From contig NZ_JAGPYQ010000001.1 in the NCBI RefSeq assembly GCF_018070025.1, forward strand, positions 3,534,001 through 3,598,000: a DNA stretch of 64,000 nt, written 5' to 3'. Each line of letters begins with the position of its first letter. Position 1 is the stretch's first letter. Under the pieces are notes generated by a model. That model saw only the letters and a list, made by a program, of their open reading frames with translations, searched no databases and was not told the origin of the DNA. This stretch comes from Streptomyces liliiviolaceus (lineage in GTDB: Bacteria > Actinomycetota > Actinomycetes > Streptomycetales > Streptomycetaceae). Positions 34,508 to 43,116 of this stretch are shown here, in pieces. The position numbers were made by a program, and so were the translations under genes.

Positions 34508-37500
34508 ATGTCCTGGCTGTCCCGCTTCAGCCTCGCCCAGCGCGCCCTCATCGGGCTGATGTCGATCATCGCGCTCCTCTTCGGGGCGATAGCGATACCG
34601 CAACTCAAGCAGCAGCTGCTGCCCACCATCGAACTGCCCATGGTGTCGGTCCTGGCGCCGTACCAGGGCGCGTCCCCCGACGTGGTCGAGAAGCAGGTCG
34701 TCGAGCCCATCGAGGACAACCTCGAAGCGGTCGACGGGATCTCCGGCGTCACCTCCACGGCCAGCGAGGGCAACGCCCTGATCATGGCCTCCTTCGACTA
34801 CGGCAACGACTCCGCCCGGATCGTCGCCGACGTCCAGCAGGCCGTGAACCGCGCCCGCGTCCAGCTCCCGGACGACGTGGACCCGCAGGTGGTCGCCGGT
34901 TCCACCGACGACATCCCGACCGTGGTCCTCGCCGTCACCTCCGGCAAGGACCAGCAGGCCCTCTCGGACCAGCTGGACCGTACGGTCGTCCCCGCGCTGA
35001 AGGACATCGACGGCGTCGCCCAGGTCACGGTCGACGGCGTACGGGACCTTGAGGTCGCGGTCACGCCCGACGACGCGAAGCTGGCGAAGGCGGGGCTGAC
35101 CACGGCCGCGCTCGGCCAGGCCCTCCAGGCGGGCGGCGCGACCGTACCGGCCGGGTCCTTCGACGAGGACGGCAACAACCGCACCGTCCAGGTCGGCGGC
35201 GGTTTCACCTCGCTCCGGCAGATCGAGGACCTGATGGTCACCGGCGAGGGCGGCAAGAAGCCCGTACGCCTCGGAGCCGTCGCGACCGTCGAGGAGAAGC
35301 CCGCCAGGACGGAGTCCATCACCCGCACCGACGGCAAGCCCAGCCTCGCCGTCTCCGTCACCATGGACCACGACGGCAGCGCGGTCGCGGTCTCCGACGC
35401 GGTCCAGGACAAGCTGCCCGGCCTGCGCGAGGACCTCGGCTCCGGCGCCACCCTGACGGTCGTCAGCGACCAGGGACCGGCCGTCTCCAAGTCCATCAAG
35501 GGCCTGACCACCGAGGGCGCGCTCGGACTGCTCTTCGCGGTCCTGGTCATCCTCGTCTTCCTGGCGTCGGTCCGCTCGACGCTGGTCACCGCGGTCTCCA
35601 TCCCGATGTCGGTCGTCCTCGCGCTGATCGTGCTCTGGGTCCGCGACGAATCGCTCAACATCCTCACCCTGGGCGCCCTGACCATCGCCATCGGCCGGGT
35701 CGTCGACGACTCGATCGTGGTCCTGGAGAACATCAAGCGGCACCTCGGCTACGGCGAGGAGCGCCAGGAGGCGATCCTCAAGGCGGTACGCGAGGTCGCG
35801 GGCGCGGTCACCTCCTCGACGCTCACCACGGTCGCGGTCTTCCTGCCCATCGGCCTGACCGGCGGCATGGTCGGCGAACTGTTCGGCTCGTTCTCCCTGA
35901 CGGTCACCGCGGCCCTGCTTGCCTCGCTGCTCGTCTCGCTGACGGTCGTCCCGGTCCTCTCGTACTGGTTCCTGCGCGCCCCCAAGGACGTGCGCGGGGC
36001 CGACCCGGAGGAGGCCCGCCGCAAGGCCGAGGAGAAGGAGGCGCGCAGCCGCCTCCAGCGCTTCTACGTGCCCGTCCTGCGCTTCGCCACCCGCCGCCGC
36101 CTCACCAGTGTGGCCATCGCGGTGGTCGTGCTCGTCGGTACGTTCGGGATGACGCCCCTGCTGAAGACGAACTTCTTCGACCAGGGCGACCAGGAGGTCC
36201 TCACCGTCAAGCAGGAGCTGAAGCCCGGCACCAGCCTGGCCGCGACCGACGCGCAGGCGAAGAAGGTCGAGCAGCTGCTCGCCGACGTCAAGGGCGTCGA
36301 GGACTACCAGGTCACGATCGGCTCCTCCGGCTTCCTGGCCGCGTTCGGCGGGGGCACGGACACCAACCAGGCCTCGTACACCGTCAAGGTCGCCGACTCG
36401 GCCTCCTTCGACGACGTCCAGGACGACATCGAGGAGGGGCTCGGCAAGCTCTCCGGGATCGGTACGACGACGGTCGCCGCCGGTGACGGGTTCGGCAGCC
36501 AGGACCTGAGCGTCGTGGTGAAGTCCGCCGACGGCGAGGTGCTGCGCGAGGCGGCGGAGAAGGTCCGCGACGAGGTCGCGAAGCTGGACGACGTCACCGA
36601 CGTCACCAGCGACCTCGCCCAGTCGGTGCCGCGCATCTCGGTCAAGGCCAACGACAAGGCGGCCGCCGCCGGGTTCAACGACGCCACGCTCGGCGCGGCC
36701 GTCGGCCAGGCCGTCCGCGGCACCACCAGCGGCAAGGCGATCCTCGACGACACCGAGCGGGACGTCGTCATCAAGTCGGCGAAGCCCGCCGAGACGCTGG
36801 CCGAGCTGAAGAACCTCAAGCTCGGCCCGGTGAAGCTCGGCGACATCGCGACGGTGCAGCTGGTCGACGGCCCCGTGTCGATGACCCGTATCGACGGTCA
36901 GCGCGCGGCCACCATCACGGCCAAGCCGACCGGTGACAACACCGGAGCGGTCAGCAACGAGCTGACGACGAAGCTCGACAAGCTGAAGCTGCCGGCCGGG
37001 GCCACGGCCTCCATCGGCGGTGTCTCCGAGGACCAGGACGACGCGTTCGCGTCCCTCGGCCTCGCGATGCTCGCGGCGATCGCGATCGTGTTCATGCTGC
37101 TGGTGGCGACCTTCCGGTCGCTGATCCAGCCGCTGATCCTGCTCGTCTCGATCCCGTTCGCGGCGACGGGCGCGATCGGCCTGCTGGTCGTCACCGGCAC
37201 CCCGATGGGCGTGCCTTCGATGATCGGCATGCTGATGCTGATCGGCATCGTGGTGACGAACGCGATCGTGCTGATCGACCTGATCAACCAGTACCGCAAG
37301 CAGGGGTACGGGGTCGTGGAGGCCGTGATCGAGGGCGGCAGGCACCGCCTCCGCCCGATCCTGATGACGGCCCTGGCGACCATCTTCGCCCTGCTCCCGA
37401 TGGCCCTGGGCATCACCGGCGAGGGCGGCTTCATCGCCCAGCCGCTCGCGGTGGTCGTGATCGGCGGCCTGATCACGTCGACCCTGCTCACGCTGCTGCT

Positions 37501-37606
37501 CGTACCGACGCTGTACGCGATGGTCGAACTGCGCAAGGAACGCCGCGCGAAGAAGAAGTCCGCGAAGCGGGCGGCTGCCGCCGAGCGGGAGACCGTGGGG
37601 GTTTAG
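34508..37606 (+). CDS. RND-family efflux transporter (AcrB/HAE1-like)
   Basis: A 1032-residue membrane protein with the RND layout: one N-terminal helix, a large outer loop (residues 35-340), six helices (350-530), a second large loop, and six C-terminal helices. Motifs include QKRDPSPMSWLSRFSLAQRA before the start region, GALTIAIGRVVDDSIVVLEN (the conserved proton-relay aspartates) and MIGMLMLIGIVVTNAIVLID. ATG 34508 is chosen as it begins MSWLSRF. It may export drugs or lipids across the envelope. It follows the two-component system by 165 bp and ends with a perfect terminator. Confidence 0.92.
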   Translation: MSWLSRFSLAQRALIGLMSIIALLFGAIAIPQLKQQLLPTIELPMVSVLAPYQGASPDVVEKQVVEPIEDNLEAVDGISGVTSTASEGNALIMASFDYGNDSARIVADVQQAVNRARVQLPDDVDPQVVAGSTDDIPTVVLAVTSGKDQQALSDQLDRTVVPALKDIDGVAQVTVDGVRDLEVAVTPDDAKLAKAGLTTAALGQALQAGGATVPAGSFDEDGNNRTVQVGGGFTSLRQIEDLMVTGEGGKKPVRLGAVATVEEKPARTESITRTDGKPSLAVSVTMDHDGSAVAVSDAVQDKLPGLREDLGSGATLTVVSDQGPAVSKSIKGLTTEGALGLLFAVLVILVFLASVRSTLVTAVSIPMSVVLALIVLWVRDESLNILTLGALTIAIGRVVDDSIVVLENIKRHLGYGEERQEAILKAVREVAGAVTSSTLTTVAVFLPIGLTGGMVGELFGSFSLTVTAALLASLLVSLTVVPVLSYWFLRAPKDVRGADPEEARRKAEEKEARSRLQRFYVPVLRFATRRRLTSVAIAVVVLVGTFGMTPLLKTNFFDQGDQEVLTVKQELKPGTSLAATDAQAKKVEQLLADVKGVEDYQVTIGSSGFLAAFGGGTDTNQASYTVKVADSASFDDVQDDIEEGLGKLSGIGTTTVAAGDGFGSQDLSVVVKSADGEVLREAAEKVRDEVAKLDDVTDVTSDLAQSVPRISVKANDKAAAAGFNDATLGAAVGQAVRGTTSGKAILDDTERDVVIKSAKPAETLAELKNLKLGPVKLGDIATVQLVDGPVSMTRIDGQRAATITAKPTGDNTGAVSNELTTKLDKLKLPAGATASIGGVSEDQDDAFASLGLAMLAAIAIVFMLLVATFRSLIQPLILLVSIPFAATGAIGLLVVTGTPMGVPSMIGMLMLIGIVVTNAIVLIDLINQYRKQGYGVVEAVIEGGRHRLRPILMTALATIFALLPMALGITGEGGFIAQPLAVVVIGGLITSTLLTLLLVPTLYAMVELRKERRAKKKSAKRAAAAERETVGV

Positions 37607-37615
37607 GTCACCGAT

Positions 37616-37664
37616 TGTGCAGTTCCCCGCGCCCCTACCGAGTAGGGGCGCGGGGAACTGCACA
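37616..37664. terminator. Perfect 22-bp terminator hairpin built from two A elements
   Basis: Arms 37616-37637 and 37643-37664 are fully complementary around a 5-nt loop and contain the A core in both orientations. It is followed on the plus strand by GTCTTTTTCGG, so it is a classical intrinsic terminator for the RND gene, and being symmetric also serves the convergent nadA. Confidence 0.9.
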
Positions 37665-37679
37665 GTCTTTTTCGGCTTT

Positions 37680-38864
37680 CTACGGCAGCGCCAGCATCCG
37701 TTCAAGCGCCAGCTTCGCGAACTGTTCCGTCTCGCGGTCGACCTCGATGCGGTTCACCAGGTTGCCCTCCGCCAGGGACTCCAGGGTCCAGACCAGGTGG
37801 GGCAGGTCGATGCGGTTCATCGTCGAGCAGAAGCAGACCGTCTTGTCGAGGAAGACGATCTCCTTGTCCTCGGCCGCGAAGCGGTTCGCCAGACGGCGCA
37901 CCAGGTTCAGCTCCGTGCCGATGGCCCACTTGGAGCCGGCCGGAGCCGCCTCCAGCGCCTTGATGATGTACTCCGTGGAGCCCACGTAGTCCGCGGCGCT
38001 GACGACCTCGTGCTTGCACTCGGGGTGCACCAGCACGTTCACGCCGGGTATCCGGGCGCGGACGTCCTCCACCGACTCCAGCGAGAAGCGGCCGTGCACC
38101 GAGCAGTGCCCGCGCCACAGGATCATCTTCGCGTCGCGCAGCTGCTCGGCGGTCAGGCCGCCGTTCGGCTTGTGCGGGTTGTAGAGGACGCAGTCGTCGA
38201 GCGACATCCCCATGTCCCGCACGGCCGTGTTGCGGCCCAGGTGCTGGTCGGGAAGGAACAGCACCTTCTCACCCTGCTCGAACGCCCACTCCAGCGCCCT
38301 CTCGGCATTGGACGACGTGCAGATCGTGCCGCCGTGCTTGCCCGTGAACGCCTTGATGTCCGCGGAGGAGTTCATGTACGAGACGGGCACGACCTGCTCG
38401 GCCACCCCCGCCTCGGTCAGCACGTCCCAGCACTCGGCGACCTGCTCGGCGGTGGCCATGTCGGCCATCGAGCACCCGGCGGCCAGGTCGGGCAGGACCA
38501 CCTTCTGGTCGTCGGAGGTCAGGATGTCCGCCGACTCGGCCATGAAGTGCACACCGCAGAACACGATGTACTCGGCCTCGGGGCGCGCGGCGGCGTCCTT
38601 GGCCAGCTTGAAGGAGTCGCCCGTGACATCCGCGAACTGGATGACCTCGTCGCGCTGGTAGTGGTGACCGAGCACGAACACCTTGCTGCCGAGCTTCTCC
38701 TTGGCGGCGCGGGCGCGCTCCACCAGGTTCGGGTCGGACGGCGAGGGCAGGTCACCGGGACACTCGACGCCGCGCTCGCTCCGCGGGTCGGCCTCGCGGC
38801 CGAGCAGCAGCAGGGCGAGGGGCGTCGGCTGTACGTCGAGTTCCTGGGTCTGGGCGGTGGTCAC
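37680..38864 (-). CDS. nadA: Quinolinate synthase
   Basis: A 394-residue iron-sulfur enzyme that condenses iminoaspartate with dihydroxyacetone phosphate in NAD synthesis. Typical blocks are VFVLGHHYQRDEVIQFADV, GDSFKLAKDAA, FCGVHFMAESADIL, HPECKHEVVSAADYVGST and CFCSTMNRIDLPHL, which include the three conserved cysteines for a [4Fe-4S] cluster. GTG 38864 follows AGAAAGGG. It is divergent from erpA, an Fe-S carrier, with a striking dyad between them. Confidence 0.95.
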   Translation of the reverse strand: MTTAQTQELDVQPTPLALLLLGREADPRSERGVECPGDLPSPSDPNLVERARAAKEKLGSKVFVLGHHYQRDEVIQFADVTGDSFKLAKDAAARPEAEYIVFCGVHFMAESADILTSDDQKVVLPDLAAGCSMADMATAEQVAECWDVLTEAGVAEQVVPVSYMNSSADIKAFTGKHGGTICTSSNAERALEWAFEQGEKVLFLPDQHLGRNTAVRDMGMSLDDCVLYNPHKPNGGLTAEQLRDAKMILWRGHCSVHGRFSLESVEDVRARIPGVNVLVHPECKHEVVSAADYVGSTEYIIKALEAAPAGSKWAIGTELNLVRRLANRFAAEDKEIVFLDKTVCFCSTMNRIDLPHLVWTLESLAEGNLVNRIEVDRETEQFAKLALERMLALP

Positions 38865-38966
38865 GACACGCACCCTTTCTGTTCTGCGGCTCGCTTGGAC
38901 CGTCCGACTGGAGCGATCAAGCAGGACACGCCTTTTCGTCGAAATGACGCTATCTATCATAACCGC

Positions 38967-39010
38967 TTCACGTCACGTTGACGATGCCCATAGCGTCCAT
39001 GTGACGTGAA
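38967..39010. promoter_or_regulatory. Large dyad between nadA and erpA
   Basis: Arms of 17 bp (38967-38983, 38994-39010) match at 15 positions, the outer 10 perfectly (TTCACGTCAC / GTGACGTGAA), with a 10-bp centre. It lies where a regulator could control both divergent genes. An Fe-S- or NAD-responsive repressor would make sense but I cannot name one. Confidence 0.55.
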
Positions 39011-39055
39011 TCCCGTGGAGGCCGACGTGGGACCACCGGCGACTGTCCACCGGGG

Positions 39056-39064
39056 TTGTCCACA
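39056..39064 (+). other. Consensus DnaA box
   Basis: TTGTCCACA matches the preferred Streptomyces DnaA box exactly, and a degenerate CTGTCCACC lies 14 bp before it. It is upstream of erpA and isolated from any origin-like array. Confidence 0.4.
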
Positions 39065-39203
39065 GGCCGTTTTCCGCTTCAGGGCGGGTGTGCGAGCATG
39101 AAGAGAGAAGACAAAGACTCGACGCCCGGCCCGGAATGAATCCGCGGCCCCGCCGGTTGAAACCGTCGGCAAGCAGTCTCCGTACAACCCGGGAGAGAAG
39201 CAG

Positions 39204-39560
39204 ATGTCCGTATCGGACGAGACCACCACCGTGAGCGACGGCATCCTCCTGTCGGACGCCGCCGCGGCCAAGGTCAAGGGCCTGCTGGAGCAGGAGGGCC
39301 GCGACGACCTGGCACTGCGCGTCGCCGTCCAGCCCGGCGGCTGCTCCGGCCTGCGGTACCAGCTCTTCTTCGACGAGCGCTCCCTCGACGGCGACGTCGT
39401 CAAGGACTTCGGCGGTGTGAAGGTCGTCACCGACCGCATGAGCGCTCCGTACCTGGGCGGTGCCTCCATCGACTTCGTGGACACCATCGAGAAGCAGGGC
39501 TTCACGATCGACAACCCGAACGCGACGGGCTCCTGCGCCTGCGGCGACTCGTTCAGCTAG
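39204..39560 (+). CDS. erpA: Iron-sulfur cluster insertion protein, ErpA/HesB type
   Basis: A 118-residue A-type carrier. The three cluster-binding cysteines are in PGGCSGLRY (Cys47) and GSCACGDSFS near the C-terminus. It accepts Fe-S clusters and passes them to apo-enzymes; NadA next door is a possible client. ATG 39204 follows GGGAGAGAAGC. Confidence 0.94.
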   Translation: MSVSDETTTVSDGILLSDAAAAKVKGLLEQEGRDDLALRVAVQPGGCSGLRYQLFFDERSLDGDVVKDFGGVKVVTDRMSAPYLGGASIDFVDTIEKQGFTIDNPNATGSCACGDSFS

Positions 39561-39597
39561 TTGGTCGGCCGTGGCCCCGTAAGCCATGGCGACAGCG

Positions 39598-39632
39598 AAA
39601 GGCGGCGCCCCCTCCAACGGGGCGCCGCCTTT
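39598..39632 (+). terminator. Intrinsic terminator after erpA
   Basis: A 14-bp perfect stem AAAGGCGGCGCCCC / GGGGCGCCGCCTTT with 7-nt loop, 37 bp past the erpA stop; usable also by the convergent membrane-protein gene. Confidence 0.88.
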
Positions 39633-39673
39633 GGCGTTCTCGGACCGGCCGTGGCTGTCAGACCATCAAGCCG

Positions 39674-41245
39674 TCAGCCTGTCCGGTCGGGCAGGTCCTT
39701 CTCCTGGGGCACCGCCTTGCCGTCCGAGCCGACCACCTTGCGGTCCCCGAGCGGCTTGCCGAGGTCGATCTTCTCGTGGAAGACCTTGGCGATCATGATG
39801 CAGACCTTGTCCTTGTCCGGCTTGTCGGTGACCTTGACCGTCACCTCGCCGCCGCTCTCGCCCGCCGAGGCCGAGTAGTCGCTGCACACACCGCCGGTGA
39901 AGCGCACGGTCAGCTCCTCGCCGTCCGCGCTGTAGCCCTCGACCCGTACGTCCCGGGTCCCGGGGCCGGTGCTCGTACCGCCGCCGGGTTCGCTCGTGCG
40001 CGGGCTCGGCGGCCCGGTCGGGCTGCCGCTCGGCTCGGCCTCCGGCGGCTTCGGCGAGGTCAGGTACTTCGGGTCGACCGCGGGATGGGTCACCGTGAAA
40101 CTGTCGTCGGTCCCCGGGGGCCGTACCTCGAAGAGCCAGGACGGCACCAGCGCCTGCCGGCCGTCCACGAAGTGCGCGGCGAGCCCGAACACCGCGTCCT
40201 CCACGACCACCGGATCGGACTTCGGCGCCGTGCCCGACGCCTCGCACGGCTTCTCGTCCCGGTCCTTCAGCGGTACGGGGCTGGCGCAGCCGCCGATGCC
40301 CACGCGCCCGTCACCGGTCCCGGACCCGTTCAGCAGACCGAGGGTCTTCTCCGCACTGATGACGGGGTACGTGTCCGTCTTCGCCGGGGCCTTCACCTGG
40401 CCGCTGCCGCCCACCACCTGGCCGTCCGGGCCGATCTGCACGCCGGTCGTCCAGCCGTAGGTCGGCAGGCCGCCCACCTCCGGCTCCGCGTTCACCACGC
40501 GCACGGCGTCCATCAGCTGGCCGGCGTCGAGCTTCGCGTCGTCCTGGCCGACCGCCTTCAGGACCGGCGCCGCGGCCTTCTTCGCGGCGGCGGCGCTCAC
40601 CGGGTCCACGTCGGCGCCCTTGGCGCTCTCGCTCCGGCTCCCGCCCGCCGTCCCGCTCCGGCCGGCGCACGTGGTGGTGCCCTTGCAGTTGTCGCTGCCG
40701 GGCGCGAAGCGGCTGAACGTCCAGGCGCCGGGCGCCTGCTTGCTCACCCGCAGACCGGCCCCGAAGCCGTCCTTCGTGGCGCCGACCTTCCAGGCGTCGC
40801 CCTCCGCCTTCGGGGTGCCCTCCACCCCCAGCGCCTCGGCCAGCTTCGCCACCTCGGCGGCCGTGACCGTGCCCTTGGTCCGGTAGACGGCCGCGGAGGA
40901 GGGGCCGTCCGGCAGCTCGCCCTCGGCGCGGTAGGTCACGCCGTTCGGGTCGGGCTCACCGGGCGCGATACCGTCCGTGCCGCCGGAGCCCGCGGTGCCG
41001 TTGCCCGTACCGCTCTGCGTGTAGCCGTCGAGGGTGAGCAGCGGCGGGGTCGCTTCGCCACGCGGCGTACCGGATCCCTTTCCTCCGGAGCCGCCGGTCG
41101 CGGTGGCGGCGAAGTACGCCCCGCCGCCTCCGACGAGGAGCACGGCGGCCGCCACCGAGGCGACGGCCACTGGCGAACGCCGTCGGCGCGGCCGGTCCTC
41201 GTCGGCGGCCTCGGCCGCTTCGTTGTCGGGTCGCTCGGTGTCCAC
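39674..41245 (-). CDS. Membrane-anchored extracytoplasmic protein of unknown function
   Basis: A 523-residue protein: a charged N-terminus (about 30 residues), one membrane helix (SPVAVASVAAAVLLVGGGGAYF), then a Gly/Thr/Pro-rich linker and a large exported part with four well-spaced cysteines. A Pro/Ser/Thr-rich stretch (about residues 415-445) divides two globular regions. I do not recognise a named domain; such proteins are often annotated only as membrane protein. GTG 41245 follows AGAAGGAGC. Confidence 0.8.
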   Translation of the reverse strand: MDTERPDNEAAEAADEDRPRRRRSPVAVASVAAAVLLVGGGGAYFAATATGGSGGKGSGTPRGEATPPLLTLDGYTQSGTGNGTAGSGGTDGIAPGEPDPNGVTYRAEGELPDGPSSAAVYRTKGTVTAAEVAKLAEALGVEGTPKAEGDAWKVGATKDGFGAGLRVSKQAPGAWTFSRFAPGSDNCKGTTTCAGRSGTAGGSRSESAKGADVDPVSAAAAKKAAAPVLKAVGQDDAKLDAGQLMDAVRVVNAEPEVGGLPTYGWTTGVQIGPDGQVVGGSGQVKAPAKTDTYPVISAEKTLGLLNGSGTGDGRVGIGGCASPVPLKDRDEKPCEASGTAPKSDPVVVEDAVFGLAAHFVDGRQALVPSWLFEVRPPGTDDSFTVTHPAVDPKYLTSPKPPEAEPSGSPTGPPSPRTSEPGGGTSTGPGTRDVRVEGYSADGEELTVRFTGGVCSDYSASAGESGGEVTVKVTDKPDKDKVCIMIAKVFHEKIDLGKPLGDRKVVGSDGKAVPQEKDLPDRTG

Positions 41246-41450
41246 CGCATTGCTCCTTCTGCCACGCCGTCGTCCCACGGGACCCACCCCTGACCGGATC
41301 GGGCCGGATCAGGGCAGAGCAGGGTCGTATCCTGCCTCCCCTTTACGGGGGACAGCGATGGGACGCGGCGGGGGAGCGTGCGGTTCCCTTCAGGGGGAGC
41401 GGGTTCGAGATCGGCGGGCCGTCGTCGTCCCGCGCGCCGTCGCCGGCCGG

Positions 41451-41684
41451 TCAGTTGCCGTAGTCGGACATCCCGTCCAGCAGACGGGCGGAGGCCGGCG
41501 GCACGGTCACGCCGTGGATGAGTGCCGGGGACACCGGGCGGGCAGTGATTCGGGCGGGGGCCTCCCAGTGCGGGACCATCCGCGCGCAGTCGCCCCGCAG
41601 CTCCGCGAGACCGCCTCCGAGGCCTTCGACGGCGGCGGCTTCGAGACCGAGCGGGGTATCGCCATGGATCTTGAGGTTCGTCAT
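41451..41684 (-). CDS. Small conserved hypothetical protein
   Basis: A 77-residue ORF (MTNLKIHGDTPLGLEAAAVE ... LLDGMSDYGN). It has no membrane segment and no recognised domain. The coding frame keeps Streptomyces-like codon use. TACGGT on the minus strand ends 6 bp before ATG 41684, so the transcript may be leaderless. It is divergent from the kinase at 41868. Confidence 0.6.
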   Translation of the reverse strand: MTNLKIHGDTPLGLEAAAVEGLGGGLAELRGDCARMVPHWEAPARITARPVSPALIHGVTVPPASARLLDGMSDYGN

Positions 41685-41867
41685 AACGGAACCGTATGCA
41701 CCGGAAGCCGCACGAAAAAGCCCTACTATCGGGTAGTTTTGCCCGCTTCGCAGTTCAGGGCTCCAGTGGACTCCGGTCACAACTCCAGTGGGACCCCACC
41801 GTCGGCCGTACGCCGACCCGGTAGCGTGAACTGTCAATCCCCCTCCTCGCAGGAGTGTGTCCTAGCC

Positions 41868-42842
41868 GTGCGTATCGCTGTCTCGGGCTCCATCGCCACC
41901 GACCACCTCATGACCTTCCCCGGCCGCTTCGCCGACCAACTGGTCGCGGATCAGCTGCACACGGTCTCCCTCTCCTTCCTGGTCGACAATCTGGACGTAC
42001 GCCGGGGCGGCGTGGGCGCGAACATCGCCTTCGGCATGGGCCAGCTCGGCTCGTCGCCCATCCTGGTCGGGGCCGCGGGCTCCGACTTCGACGAGTACCG
42101 GGCCTGGCTGGACCGGCACGGCGTCGACACCGAGTCCGTCCGGATCTCCGAGGTGCTGCACACCGCGCGCTTCGTCTGCACCACGGACGCCGACCACAAC
42201 CAGATCGGCTCCTTCTACACGGGCGCCATGAGCGAGGCCCGCCTCATCGAACTCAAGAAGGTCGCCGACCGGGTGGGCGGGCTCGACCTCGTCCTCATCG
42301 GCGCGGACGACCCCGAGGGGATGCTCCGGCACACCGAGGAGTGCCGGACGCGGTCGATCCCGTTCGCCGCGGACTTCTCCCAGCAGATCGCGCGCATGGA
42401 CGGCGAGGAGATCCGGCTGCTGCTCGACGGGGCGACGTACCTCTTCTCGAACGAGTACGAGAAGGGGCTCATCGAGTCCAAGACCGGCTGGAGCGACGCG
42501 GAGATCCTGTCGCGGGTCGGTCACCGGGTGACGACGCTGGGTGCGCGCGGCGTGCGTATCGAGGCCGTCGGGTCCGACCCGATCGAGGTCGGCGTTCCGG
42601 AGGAGACGGCGAAGGTCGACCCGACCGGGGTCGGGGACGCCTTCCGGGCGGGGTTCCTGTCGGGGCTCGCGTGGGGGGTCGGGCACGAGCGGGCTGCGCA
42701 GGTCGGGTGCATGCTTGCGACGCTGGTCATCGAGACCAAGGGGACGCAGGAGTACCAGCTGCGGCGGTCGCACTTCCTCGACCGCTTCACGAAGGCGTAC
42801 GGGCATGATGCGGCGGCGCAGGTCCAGGGGCATCTGGCTTAG
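41868..42842 (+). CDS. PfkB-family carbohydrate/nucleoside kinase
   Basis: A 324-residue ribokinase-like enzyme. It begins RIAVSGSIATDHLMTFPGRF, contains GGVGANIAFGMGQLG and ends with the PfkB signature VDPTGVGDAFRAGFLSGL, where Asp is the catalytic base. Relatives are annotated as adenosine kinase or sugar kinase; the true substrate is uncertain. GTG 41868 is preceded by AGGAG at 12 bp. Confidence 0.9.
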   Translation: MRIAVSGSIATDHLMTFPGRFADQLVADQLHTVSLSFLVDNLDVRRGGVGANIAFGMGQLGSSPILVGAAGSDFDEYRAWLDRHGVDTESVRISEVLHTARFVCTTDADHNQIGSFYTGAMSEARLIELKKVADRVGGLDLVLIGADDPEGMLRHTEECRTRSIPFAADFSQQIARMDGEEIRLLLDGATYLFSNEYEKGLIESKTGWSDAEILSRVGHRVTTLGARGVRIEAVGSDPIEVGVPEETAKVDPTGVGDAFRAGFLSGLAWGVGHERAAQVGCMLATLVIETKGTQEYQLRRSHFLDRFTKAYGHDAAAQVQGHLA

Positions 42843-42884
42843 CCGCTGCGCCGGGGCCGGGCTGGCTCGGGTTGTTTTTCGTCC

Positions 42885-43075
42885 ACGGGCGCGTGGGGGC
42901 TGGTCGCGCAGTTCCCCGCGCCCCTGGGGGGTGGGGGTGACTCTGCGTCTTTCCCCGCACGCCGAGGTTCCCAAGGCCAAAGATTGCGCCGTTCCCCGCG
43001 CCCCTGACGGGGCGGGGATGGGGCGTAGCCCCTCCCCGAGGGGCGCGGGGAACTGCGCGGCCAGCCACGACGTGG
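42885..43075. repeat. Intergenic repeat cluster A7
   Basis: Forward cores 42906-42925 and 42986-43005 and one reverse core 43039-43058, between two convergent genes. The GGGGCGTAGCCCC palindrome near 43021 lies between opposing copies. Confidence 0.83.
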
Positions 43076-43116
43076 CCGCAGTCGCCGACGTACCGCGCCA
43101 CCCGAGCTCGGCGGCG

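Noticed and set aside
34502..37705. 1067-residue open frame opposite the RND gene
   Set aside because: Shadow frame; the plus strand product has clear RND motifs and this one has none.
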